DNA from: Flemingiibacterium sp045649205
GTDB lineage: Bacteria; Bacillota; Clostridia; Oscillospirales; CAG-272
NCBI GenBank assembly: GCA_045649205.1
Contig: JAZRPJ010000224.1
Location: forward strand, 1-11,971
Length of the DNA: 11,971 nucleotides
Direction of reading: 5' to 3'
The notes under the pieces are model-generated. The model worked only from the letters and a program-made list of their open reading frames with translations, was not told where the DNA came from and did not search any database. Numbering within the stretch: the first letter of the stretch is position 1; every line of letters begins with the position of its first letter. Positions 1 through 6,684 of this stretch are shown in pieces. Made by a program: the position numbers and the translations under genes.

Positions 1-6
1 ACATGG

Positions 7-1770
7 CTACGATCCGACTTTCTTGGTTACCTCAATCGGGAATGATTTATCGTCTTCGTTATAAACCGCGTTCATATCAGGCTTGAAGAAATAGATAGCG
101 GCACCCGTACCTGCGGCAAGAGTAACCTCACATTCGTAATCTTCATCGGAAGCCTTTACGTACGCATTGGTAGAATCGGCAATAAGCTTTTCGGGATCCC
201 ATTTAATGAGCAGAGTTACCTCCTCGTTTGCGTAAAGCGAAAGAGCCGCGGAAACGCTTCCCTCTTCGTCGCTGAAGTCGTAACCCCAATCGGGAAGAAC
301 CGTGAATTCACCCTTAAGGGTAACTTCAACGGGATAGGAGACCACCTCTACATCAAGCGGAACGGTGCAATATTCTTCGGGAACCGAGACCGTTACCTTA
401 CCGCTTGTGCGACTTCCCTTGGTAAGCGCGGAAAGCTCTTTATCAACGGTAAGAGCGTCAGATGTCTTCCATTCTTCATCTAAATACTCGTTCTCACCGG
501 ATCCGTATTTGTCGTAGGTCTTATATGCCATATCCTTTGTGAGATAATATACAGTTGCGGTAATATCGCCGGTAAATTCCTCGGGAATATTAATTTTGCA
601 GCTCACATCACGCCCTGACGGCTGAGTATCAAAGGTTATCCATTCGCCGCCCTTGCCGGTTATATAGTCCGCAAAGAGATATGGAAGCTCGCACTTAATT
701 GCCGGGGTATGCTTATTACGGTAATCTGCCATAATGGAGAGCACTGTCTTTTCGTTAAGACCGGCTGTGTGATTGTATGACTTTACATAAGAGCTCATTT
801 CAAAATATGGGTCATCGTTGTTTGCACACCATAAAATTGGCATTGATGCGCTATCAAGATTTCTTTCAAGTGCCCAGGTCGGACCTACATACGGATTGCC
901 AAAGTTCTCGTATGTTCGAAGCTCGCCGCCGAGATATGCTGCTCCGTAGATCGGAACCGCAAATGCAAAGCGGTTATCATATCCTACTGCCTGGATGGCG
1001 AGTACTGCGCCGCTGGAGATTCCAACGATGCCGATTTTACTGCTGTCAATACGCTCACATCCACGAAGAAGGGAATTAGCTAAAATAACCTGACCGAGCG
1101 CATGATAATTCCATTGTTCGTTAACCTCTGTATATTCTGCCGCATATGAGCGGTCGGGAGCGTTTGTATATCCGTCAGCCGCAAAGATGTCGGCAAGACC
1201 GTATGTAAACTGGGAATTGAATCTTTCGTTAAGGCCGGCATTTCTTATTGTGGGGAAATAGCCGGAAACGTCAATGGCAATCGCCGCATAGCCGCGGTTA
1301 TTCCACTTTTTTACCCACTCAAGGTAAGGGTGTCCGTTCTCGCCGTGAACAAGGACTACCGCAGGGACCGGAGTTTCTGAAGATGCTCCGCTCGGGAAGC
1401 CCACATAGGCAAAAACCTTCGTTTTCTGTCCTTGATATTCAAATCCGTCATAGGTTATAGCGGAAACATGATAGTAAGATGCAAGATCGGGCGCATAAGA
1501 GGGGACCTCTTCCCACACAACCTTGGTATTTATGGCAGAGATCATAGCTTCGCGGATTTCGGCACGTTGTTCTGCCACGGTTTTCGGGTCGCTTTCGTTA
1601 ATTTTGAAGTCGCCCCATTCGGGCGTATAATCGGTTTCCGGGGTATCGGCGGTGTCGGATACTATTGTATCGGTGGTATCTCCGGTGACTGTACTCGGAC
1701 CGTTATCGGTGCAGGCTGCCATGCACACAAGAATGGAAAGAATTATAGCCAAAGATAAAAATTTTTTCAT
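7..1770 (-). CDS. Lipoprotein with alpha/beta-hydrolase (esterase-like) domain, long C-terminal form
   Basis: 587 residues. The signal peptide starts MKKFLSLAII and the lipobox MAAC puts the lipidated cysteine at C20, so the mature protein should sit on the outer face of the membrane, tethered by a Thr/Asp-rich linker (about 21-50). Residues about 55-375 form an alpha/beta-hydrolase domain like acetyl-xylan esterases and dienelactone hydrolases: oxyanion-region VLVHGENGHPYLEW at 139-152, nucleophile elbow GISSGA with S252, probable acid D319 or D320, and probable H354. The elbow is atypical (GA, not GG). A beta-rich region (about 375-470) is shared with the upstream paralogue; about 115 further C-terminal residues are not. 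The ATG is preceded by AAGGAGG at a good distance. It lies 20 bases downstream of its paralogue and is probably co-transcribed with it. Substrate is unknown; an ester on a plant or microbial glycan is a guess. The operon may continue beyond the window. Confidence 0.85.
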   Translation of the reverse strand: MKKFLSLAIILSILVCMAACTDNGPSTVTGDTTDTIVSDTADTPETDYTPEWGDFKINESDPKTVAEQRAEIREAMISAINTKVVWEEVPSYAPDLASYYHVSAITYDGFEYQGQKTKVFAYVGFPSGASSETPVPAVVLVHGENGHPYLEWVKKWNNRGYAAIAIDVSGYFPTIRNAGLNERFNSQFTYGLADIFAADGYTNAPDRSYAAEYTEVNEQWNYHALGQVILANSLLRGCERIDSSKIGIVGISSGAVLAIQAVGYDNRFAFAVPIYGAAYLGGELRTYENFGNPYVGPTWALERNLDSASMPILWCANNDDPYFEMSSYVKSYNHTAGLNEKTVLSIMADYRNKHTPAIKCELPYLFADYITGKGGEWITFDTQPSGRDVSCKINIPEEFTGDITATVYYLTKDMAYKTYDKYGSGENEYLDEEWKTSDALTVDKELSALTKGSRTSGKVTVSVPEEYCTVPLDVEVVSYPVEVTLKGEFTVLPDWGYDFSDEEGSVSAALSLYANEEVTLLIKWDPEKLIADSTNAYVKASDEDYECEVTLAAGTGAAIYFFKPDMNAVYNEDDKSFPIEVTKKVGS

Positions 1771-1775
1771 GATTC

Positions 1776-1790
1776 GCTTTCCTCCTTCAA
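1776..1790 (-). promoter_or_regulatory. Ribosome binding site of the downstream esterase-like gene
   Basis: On the minus strand the 20-base gap between the paired genes reads TTGAAGGAGGAAAGCGAATC before ATG, with a full AAGGAGG Shine-Dalgarno sequence. There is no room for a promoter or terminator, supporting co-transcription from the promoter at 3263-3291. Confidence 0.85.
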
Positions 1791-3206
1791 TCAGTCAACA
1801 GCAATATAGACGGAGCTTGATCTGCAGGGAGTTTCGCCAACATTAAAGGATACGTTGATATAATAACCTTTTGCATTATCCGGAATCCTGCCGGTCACGG
1901 TTCCGGTAACAGTATCTACTGTAAGCGCTTTGGTGTTGAACCTCCAATACTGATCCAGGTACATTTTAACGCCTGCACCGTGCTTGTTGAATTCGCTGTA
2001 TGTCATGGGTGCATCGATATAACAGAGAGTTGCCGTAACTTCACCTGTGACCGTATCTGGAATATTAAGCTTGCAGTTTACATCGCGTCCCTCGGGCTGG
2101 GTTTCAAAGGTGATCCATCCATCGCCTCTGCCGAGAACCCAGTCGGCATACAGATAATTTTCGATTCTTTGCCATGCAACTGTGTGTCCGTGTGACCAGT
2201 CGTTGACCATGAGGAGGGCGTTCTTTTCATTGAAGTCTTTGGTGTGGAGATAGGACTTGCAGTATGCCGGCACTCCGAAATGCATATCGTCGTCGTAGGC
2301 GAACCACAAGGTGGGCATTGTTGCGTTGTCGAGATTCCTTTCCGATGCCCAAAGAGCGTCTACGTATTCATCACCGAAGAGTTGGAAAGGACGTGTTTCG
2401 TCGCCGAGATATGCTGTGCCGTAAACCGGGATAGCGAAGGCATAACGGTTATCGTAGCCGATTACCTGGGCTGTCATCGTGCCGCCCCAGGAGATGCCGG
2501 TAATACCGATCTGGTCTTTGATAACACGTTCATCCTGACGCAGGATATTGCTTGCTAAAATTACCTGGCTGATTCCGTGGTATGCCCACTGTTCTTCGAC
2601 TTCCATATATTCCGTGGCATAGAAGCGGTCGGGGGTGCTGACATAACCTTCTTCAACAAATGGACCGTGAAGTCCTTGAATAAATTTCGCGGAGCTGACG
2701 GCGAGTTCACGTGATTCGGGAAAATATCCGGTGGTTTCCATAGCGATAGCAGCGTAGCCGTGCTCATTCCAGGTATTTACCCAATCAAGGTAAGGGTGTC
2801 CCTCCCCCCCGTGGATAAGCACTACAGCCGGAACGGGATTTTCCCATGATGCGCCTGCCGGGAAGCCGATGTATGCAAAGTTTTTTGTTTTCTGACCGTT
2901 TAATTCAAGACCGTCATACGTAATAGCTTTAATATGTGCATATTTCGTATTAGCCGCGGAAAAGTCCGGTTCTTCCTGCCAAACAACCTTCGTATTCATA
3001 GCCAGGGTCATGGCATCCTTTATTTCTTTTCGCTGCTCGGCGATGGTTTTTGGATCACTTTCGTTCAATTTAAAATCACCCCATTCTGTTTCGGCGGGCG
3101 GAGCCTCTGTGGTATCGACGGTGACGTCATCGCCTTGCTTGTCTGCGCAGGCGGCCATTCCGGTAAGCAGTGCGAGGACGAGGGCGATGGAGAGGATCTT
3201 TTTCAT
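1791..3206 (-). CDS. Lipoprotein with alpha/beta-hydrolase (acetyl-xylan-esterase-like) domain
   Basis: 471 residues, first gene of the minus-strand pair. The signal peptide MKKILSIALV and lipobox MAAC (C20) predict a surface lipoprotein. The hydrolase domain has VLIHGGEGHPYLDW at 129-142, a classic nucleophile elbow GISWGG with S239, candidate acid residues D305-D307 (YDDD), and SHGHT with H341 as likely catalytic histidine. These features fit the serine-ester hydrolase families that include acetyl-xylan esterases and dienelactone hydrolases. The C-terminal 100 residues (after GWITFETQPEGRDV) look like a beta-rich accessory domain. By eye roughly half the residues match the downstream paralogue, from EWGDFK near residue 41 onward, so the pair arose by tandem duplication. 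AAGGA sits nine bases before the ATG. Strong promoter upstream. Substrate unknown; deacetylation of a polysaccharide is plausible but not shown. Confidence 0.87.
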   Translation of the reverse strand: MKKILSIALVLALLTGMAACADKQGDDVTVDTTEAPPAETEWGDFKLNESDPKTIAEQRKEIKDAMTLAMNTKVVWQEEPDFSAANTKYAHIKAITYDGLELNGQKTKNFAYIGFPAGASWENPVPAVVLIHGGEGHPYLDWVNTWNEHGYAAIAMETTGYFPESRELAVSSAKFIQGLHGPFVEEGYVSTPDRFYATEYMEVEEQWAYHGISQVILASNILRQDERVIKDQIGITGISWGGTMTAQVIGYDNRYAFAIPVYGTAYLGDETRPFQLFGDEYVDALWASERNLDNATMPTLWFAYDDDMHFGVPAYCKSYLHTKDFNEKNALLMVNDWSHGHTVAWQRIENYLYADWVLGRGDGWITFETQPEGRDVNCKLNIPDTVTGEVTATLCYIDAPMTYSEFNKHGAGVKMYLDQYWRFNTKALTVDTVTGTVTGRIPDNAKGYYINVSFNVGETPCRSSSVYIAVD

Positions 3207-3237
3207 AACATATCATCCTTTCTGATACTTATTTAGA

Positions 3238-3257
3238 TGTAATATGAGTCTATTACA
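3238..3257. promoter_or_regulatory. Candidate operator: perfect 7-bp inverted repeat at the esterase operon start site
   Basis: TGTAATA (3238-3244), six bases, then TATTACA (3251-3257) form a perfect inverted repeat. It begins at the predicted +1 of the esterase promoter, a classic repressor position. Because nearly all of it would be transcribed, it could instead act as a 5' hairpin in the leader RNA. No regulator gene is visible in the window. Confidence 0.45.
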
Positions 3258-3262
3258 CCTTC

Positions 3263-3291
3263 ATTATAGCAAATTTTGGATTATTTTTCAA
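3263..3291 (-). promoter_or_regulatory. Sigma-A promoter of the esterase-like lipoprotein operon
   Basis: On the minus strand the -35 is TTGAAA (3291-3286), the spacer 17 bases, and the -10 TATAAT (3268-3263) is preceded by TGC, making it an extended -10. The predicted start is near 3256, giving a leader of about 50 bases to the ATG at 3206. This is a strong vegetative promoter by sequence, so any conditional expression would need a repressor or attenuation. Confidence 0.85.
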
Positions 3292-3318
3292 TAGTATTTT
3301 AAAAACAGATAAATTTTA

Positions 3319-3347
3319 TTGACAAATTATCGTATTTTTGATATAAT
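3319..3347 (+). promoter_or_regulatory. Consensus sigma-A promoter of the aldo/keto reductase gene
   Basis: TTGACA (3319-3324), a 17-base spacer and TATAAT (3342-3347) match the sigma-A consensus perfectly. The start would be near 3354. It lies back to back with the esterase promoter, with 27 A/T-rich bases between the two -35 boxes that could serve both as an UP-like element. Confidence 0.9.
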
Positions 3348-3367
3348 TCTTGTATAAAGATAATTAT

Positions 3368-3372
3368 GGAGA
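3368..3372 (+). promoter_or_regulatory. Ribosome binding site deciding the reductase start
   Basis: GGAGA ends seven bases before ATG 3380. Together with the promoter position this rejects the longer reading from TTG 3350. Confidence 0.8.
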
Positions 3373-3379
3373 AAATGAT

Positions 3380-4501
3380 ATGGATAATAATTTCGGAATT
3401 AAAAAACTGCTTGGATTTGGATTTATGCGTCTTCCTATGATAGGAGAAGAGGTGGATATACAACAGACCTCGGAGATGGTTGACTACTATCTTGAGAACG
3501 GATTCAATTACTTTGATACCGCTCACGGCTATCTCGACGGCAAGAGCGAGGCTGCAATTAAAACCTGCCTTACAAGCCGTTATCCCCGTGAGAGCTATAT
3601 ACTTACTACAAAGCTGTCGGTGAATTTTTTTGACAGCGAGGAGGAGATTCGTCCCTTTTTTCAAAGTCAGCTTGAAACCTGCGGCGTTGAATATTTCGAC
3701 TTTTACCTGATGCATGCGCAGTGCGCCAAATATTTTGAAAAGTATAAACGATGCCGTGCTTATGAAACCGCTTTTGCGCTCAAGAATGAGGGCAAAATCA
3801 AGCACGTGGGCATTTCCTTCCACGATAGAGCTTCCGTACTTGATCAAATTCTGACAGAATATCCGGAGCTTGAGGTTGTACAGCTTCAGTTCAACTATCT
3901 CGATTATGATGATATTAGTGTTGAGAGTAAGCTGTGCTACGAGGTTTGCAGAAAGCATGGCAAGCCGGTTATTGTAATGGAGCCGGTAAAAGGGGGGAAG
4001 CTTGCCGCTATTTCGGACAAGGGCAGAGAAGTATTCGATTCCCTCGGCGGTGAGCGGATGAGCTCTGCCTCCTACGCAATTCGCTTCGCGGCTGGATTTG
4101 AGGGAGTTATTTCTGTGCTTTCCGGCATGGGAAGCATGGATATGATGCGCGATAATGTAAGCTATATGAAGAATTTCACTCCGCTTTCCGCCGAGGAACT
4201 TAAGGCAGTTTTCGAGGTCCGCGATATTATCCGCTCGGCGAAGCTTATCGACTGCACCGGATGCAGATACTGTGTTGAACGCTGTCCGAAGAAAATTCCG
4301 ATTCCGCAGATATTCACCTGCATGAATAATTCAAAGATGTTCAAGGACTGGATGCCCGGATATTATTATAAGCTTCATACGGTGAGCGGCGCAAAGGCTT
4401 CCGACTGTATCTCCTGCGGAAAATGTGAGGAGGCGTGTCCTCAGCATTTACCCGTACCGAAGCTGCTTCTTGATGCGGTTTCCGAATTTGAGAAGAAATA
4501 A
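3380..4501 (+). CDS. Aldo/keto reductase with C-terminal dual [4Fe-4S] ferredoxin-type domain
   Basis: 373 residues. The N-terminal two thirds is an aldo/keto reductase barrel (MRLPM near residue 16; FDTAHGY at 45-51). The expected catalytic tetrad is D46, Y51, K78 (TTKL) and H112 (LMHAQ). The C-terminal part carries two cysteine motifs, C292-x2-C-x2-C-x3-CP and C343-x2-C-x2-C-x3-CP, which should bind two [4Fe-4S] clusters. This architecture is common in anaerobes and presumably joins NAD(P)H or ferredoxin electrons to reduction of a carbonyl; the substrate is unknown. No signal peptide, so cytoplasmic. I start it at ATG 3380 because GGAGA (3368-3372) is seven bases upstream. An in-frame TTG at 3350 lies upstream of the predicted transcription start and cannot be used from that promoter. 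It diverges from the esterase operon. Confidence 0.92.
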   Translation: MDNNFGIKKLLGFGFMRLPMIGEEVDIQQTSEMVDYYLENGFNYFDTAHGYLDGKSEAAIKTCLTSRYPRESYILTTKLSVNFFDSEEEIRPFFQSQLETCGVEYFDFYLMHAQCAKYFEKYKRCRAYETAFALKNEGKIKHVGISFHDRASVLDQILTEYPELEVVQLQFNYLDYDDISVESKLCYEVCRKHGKPVIVMEPVKGGKLAAISDKGREVFDSLGGERMSSASYAIRFAAGFEGVISVLSGMGSMDMMRDNVSYMKNFTPLSAEELKAVFEVRDIIRSAKLIDCTGCRYCVERCPKKIPIPQIFTCMNNSKMFKDWMPGYYYKLHTVSGAKASDCISCGKCEEACPQHLPVPKLLLDAVSEFEKK

Positions 4502-4504
4502 CAG

Positions 4505-4536
4505 GATTTTTTGAAAAACTTCCCGAAAAATCTTTT
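4505..4536 (+). terminator. Possible weak terminator after the reductase gene
   Basis: GATTTTT (4505-4511) can pair with AAAAATC (4526-4532), followed by TTTT. The stem is seven pairs, almost all A/T, so termination may be poor and some reductase transcripts may run into the tRNA genes. Confidence 0.35.
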
Positions 4537-4545
4537 AAAAACCTC

Positions 4546-4574
4546 TTGACAAACTCACTCAGTTGTGGTATAAT
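4546..4574 (+). promoter_or_regulatory. Perfect extended sigma-A promoter of the tRNA-Asp/tRNA-Thr operon
   Basis: TTGACA (4546-4551), 17-base spacer and TATAAT (4569-4574), with TGG directly before the -10 (extended -10). The predicted start, near 4581, is about 12 bases before tRNA-Asp. This strength is usual for stable RNA genes. Confidence 0.92.
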
Positions 4575-4592
4575 ATTGCTTGTGATGGACGA

Positions 4593-4669
4593 GGCCGGGT
4601 AGTTCAGCTGGTTAGAACGCTAGCCTGTCACGCTAGAGGTCGTGGGTTCGAACCCCATCTCGGTCGCCA
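4593..4669 (+). tRNA. tRNA-Asp (anticodon GTC)
   Basis: The cloverleaf folds completely. Acceptor GGCCGGG (4593-4599) pairs with CTCGGTC (4659-4665), with G-U pairs. D stem is GTTC/GAAC. Anticodon stem CTAGC/GCTAG encloses loop CTGTCAC, with anticodon GTC at 4627-4629. T arm is GTGGG-TTCGAAC-CCCAT. Discriminator G, then encoded CCA at 4667-4669. Reads Asp codons GAC/GAU. Confidence 0.97.
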
Positions 4670-4673
4670 TCAT

Positions 4674-4749
<76 letters not shown>

Positions 4750-4756
4750 AGCAAAT

Positions 4757-4790
4757 GAACGACGTCGCATATGCGGCGTCGTTCTTTTTT
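4757..4790 (+). terminator. Rho-independent terminator of the tRNA operon
   Basis: GAACGACGTCGC (4757-4768) pairs with GCGGCGTCGTTC (4773-4784) over 12 positions, with one G-U and an ATAT loop, followed by six T residues (4785-4790). A strong intrinsic terminator. Confidence 0.95.
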
Positions 4791-4796
4791 GTCATT

Positions 4797-4842
4797 TCAA
4801 AATTACAGCCCCGATTGACGCTTGCTTGCGAATCGAGGCTGT
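4797..4842 (-). terminator. Probable terminator of the serpin gene
   Basis: ACAGCC (4805-4810) and CGATT (4812-4816) pair with AATCG (4831-4835) and GGCTGT (4837-4842). The position between the two blocks is a C-A mismatch in plus-strand RNA but a U-G wobble in minus-strand RNA, so the stem is better on the minus strand. It lies 17 bases past the serpin stop, and minus-strand RNA continues AAUUUU. The T tract is short, so efficiency is uncertain. Confidence 0.65.
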
Positions 4843-4858
4843 TCTTTGTTATATGATT

Positions 4859-6091
4859 TTACGGCTTGTTGTATTCGCCGCAGAATAAAACTGCACCGCT
4901 GTCTTTATCGTACACTGCAAAAACAAAGGGACGGTTGAATTCAAGCTGCAGAGGTTCTTTTGCAATAAAGTCAGCACCTGTGGTTTTAACTTCGATTACG
5001 GTTGCCGCGGCTGCCTCTGTGCCTTTTTCATCAAGGCGGAGATGTGCGTTCTGAAGTACATTTCCTATCATTATCCCTTCGGCAATACCGGTAAAATCCG
5101 CACTCTCACCAAAGGCGGAGCCAAGCCCCATAGATATAAACAAATCGTTAAGTGATGAAGCATATCTAATATCGAAGGTGGGCAGGTAAAGGCGAGTATA
5201 GCGGTATTCTGCGCTTTCTCCCACTGCGGCAAAGCCGCCATCTGCGGAAATTTTATCCATTAGAGCTTCTGTGGAGAGGCTTTCATCCTTCGGAAGCAGT
5301 GCCACAAATGACAGTGAACCGTCGCTGTATGGAAGTACTGTGCCGATATAGTCATCTGAATCAATTACAAGCTCATCCTCTGTACCGTTGTACATAAAGT
5401 CGACTTTACTTTTTTTACCGTCTGCGTCGGTAAATTCGCGCTTTCTTGTCATATCTGCGTCAAATTCGTCAAGCCAAGTGGCGTTCATGTAGATTGCGTT
5501 TACAAGCGCCATTACGGTGTCTGCATCAAAAGCATCGTCGGTGAGCATATCCTTTATCATGCCGTTTGTCTTATCTTCAATCCAAGAGTTTACCTGCTTT
5601 TCAGCTGATTCAATCTTTACACTGTAAGCATCGGCAAGGTAGTACCGGGAGAGAATATCTATGAACTCTTTTTTAGGGGTAAATCCGGTGTCAAGCCATA
5701 CAGAATCGGCGATTTTTAAGGTTGTATTTTCAAGGGTGGACAGATGGGAAATAAGCTCGAAAACGTCCTCCTCGTTTATTTCGCCGAAAACGTTTTTAAA
5801 TTCTTCGAGGGTTGTACCGCCTGCTCCCTCGCCCATCATTGCCATAGCGAAATATGCGGAAATGGGGGAGAAAAGCGAGTTTTCGTCAGCCGCACCGATT
5901 GAGGTTGCTCTTTTTGAAAATTCGGAGCAAAATTTTTCGACGGAAGAATAGCTTCCTGCAGCAATTTCAGGATTTTCGTCTACCGGCCTTTTTTCGTCGG
6001 AAATGGGGGCTGGGATATTTTGCTGACAGCCGCATGAAAGGATAGATGCGGCAAGCAGTGCTGTAGCAGCAGAGATCAATTTCTTTTTCAT
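4859..6091 (-). CDS. Serpin-family protease inhibitor, lipoprotein
   Basis: 410 residues. The signal peptide has lipobox ILSC (C20), predicting a surface-anchored inhibitor. The serpin fold is complete: NSLFSPISAYFAMAMMGEGAGG near 70-92, VNSWIEDKTNGMIKDML near 167-183, ALVNAIYMNATW near 195-206, LPTFDIRY with ADFTGI further on, the hinge EKGTEAAAAT at 355-364, and the C-terminal signature FNRPFVFAVY at 385-394. The small alanine-rich hinge is that of inhibitory serpins, which trap a serine or cysteine protease after the loop is cut. Counting from the hinge, P1 is T371 and P1' is G372, which does not suggest a trypsin-like target. Gut Clostridia such as Eubacterium siraeum carry comparable inhibitory serpins. 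GGAGG (6104-6100) is eight bases before the ATG. It may protect the cell surface from host or neighbour proteases; this is inference. Confidence 0.94.
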   Translation of the reverse strand: MKKKLISAATALLAASILSCGCQQNIPAPISDEKRPVDENPEIAAGSYSSVEKFCSEFSKRATSIGAADENSLFSPISAYFAMAMMGEGAGGTTLEEFKNVFGEINEEDVFELISHLSTLENTTLKIADSVWLDTGFTPKKEFIDILSRYYLADAYSVKIESAEKQVNSWIEDKTNGMIKDMLTDDAFDADTVMALVNAIYMNATWLDEFDADMTRKREFTDADGKKSKVDFMYNGTEDELVIDSDDYIGTVLPYSDGSLSFVALLPKDESLSTEALMDKISADGGFAAVGESAEYRYTRLYLPTFDIRYASSLNDLFISMGLGSAFGESADFTGIAEGIMIGNVLQNAHLRLDEKGTEAAAATVIEVKTTGADFIAKEPLQLEFNRPFVFAVYDKDSGAVLFCGEYNKP

Positions 6092-6137
6092 CAGTGTTTC
6101 CTCCGTTAATTTTGCAATTATTTTGGAAATTTTTTCA

Positions 6138-6179
6138 GTTCCGCTTAAATAGACGCAGGAAATCTATATTTTGTTCCGC
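6138..6179 (-). repeat. Two direct GCGGAAC repeats in the serpin upstream region
   Basis: The minus strand has GCGGAAC at 6179-6173 and again at 6144-6138, 35 bases apart, within the 90-base gap that must hold the serpin promoter. They could be regulator half-sites, or chance. Confidence 0.3.
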
Positions 6180-6190
6180 AAAATAGTAAA
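6163..6190 (-). promoter_or_regulatory. Weak candidate promoter of the serpin gene
   Basis: TTTACT (6190-6185), 16 bases and TATAGA (6168-6163) on the minus strand match the sigma-A consensus at four of six bases each. It overlaps the T tail of the preceding terminator. No better match is visible in this gap, in contrast to the near-perfect promoters elsewhere in the window. Confidence 0.3.
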
Positions 6191-6217
6191 AAGGGCAGAC
6201 TTTTTTCAGTCTGCCCT
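6185..6217 (-). terminator. Rho-independent terminator of the small lipoprotein gene
   Basis: AGGGCAGAC (6192-6200) pairs perfectly with GTCTGCCCT (6209-6217) over nine positions with an 8-base loop. On the minus strand the stem is followed by a run of T residues (6191-6188). No T tract follows on the plus strand, so it acts for the gene ending at 6232 and separates it from the serpin. Confidence 0.9.
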
Positions 6218-6231
6218 ATAAAGTTATTGAA

Positions 6232-6657
6232 TTAAACCCCGGAAAGAGGGACGATTTTAAGATTTTCAATATCGTAATCAAACACAAACTGGAAGCCGTA
6301 TGTATGGTCGTTCGCGAAAACTGCACCTACATTTTCTTCCAAAACGTAGGGATCTTTTTGGCGGTCGCTTGTGCCGGATACATATAAATACCAATCGGAA
6401 TCAAGGAGATCCTCGGGAATCTTGGCAAAATAATCTTCTGCGCTCATAACACCGAGAGCCGACGGAGAATCACAAAAAACGATGGCATCTTCAGAATTGA
6501 GGACATCCTTTTCGGGAGCCATTGCGATAACATTTACCGTAACATTGGTTCTGTTGTATATAGTTACTACTTCGTCCTTTAAAGCGGTTCCGCAGCTTGT
6601 AAAAAGCAGGGTGGAAAGAAGTAAAGCGGATAATATCAAAGCGGTTATCTTTTTCAT
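6232..6657 (-). CDS. Small lipoprotein of unknown function
   Basis: 141 residues; I do not recognise the family. The signal peptide MKKITALILSALLLSTLL ends in FTSC, giving a lipidated C22. After it comes VVTIYNRTNVTVNVIAMAP (30-48), and near the C terminus the segment from GAVFANDHTY (111-120) to about residue 136. The alternating hydrophobic pattern suggests a small beta-sandwich domain of about 115 residues. One further cysteine (C62) is present. GGAG lies seven bases before the ATG. It has its own perfect promoter and its own terminator, so it is a single-gene unit that should be well expressed when not repressed. Confidence 0.8.
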   Translation of the reverse strand: MKKITALILSALLLSTLLFTSCGTALKDEVVTIYNRTNVTVNVIAMAPEKDVLNSEDAIVFCDSPSALGVMSAEDYFAKIPEDLLDSDWYLYVSGTSDRQKDPYVLEENVGAVFANDHTYGFQFVFDYDIENLKIVPLSGV

Positions 6658-6684
6658 TTATTTTCTCCGTTCTTTTTGTTTCTG

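Noticed and set aside
1630..1715. Repetitive TCGG/GTATCGG-like sequence in the first esterase gene
   Set aside because: It encodes the Thr/Asp-rich lipoprotein linker; the repetition follows from low-complexity protein sequence rather than a DNA element.
3350..3379. TTG start adding 10 residues to the aldo/keto reductase
   Set aside because: It lies upstream of the predicted transcription start of the consensus promoter, and the ATG at 3380 has a well-placed GGAGA.
3299..3958. 219-residue minus-strand reading frame opposite the aldo/keto reductase
   Set aside because: It lies antisense to a clearly conserved enzyme, covers the divergent promoters, and shows no ribosome binding site or recognisable motif.
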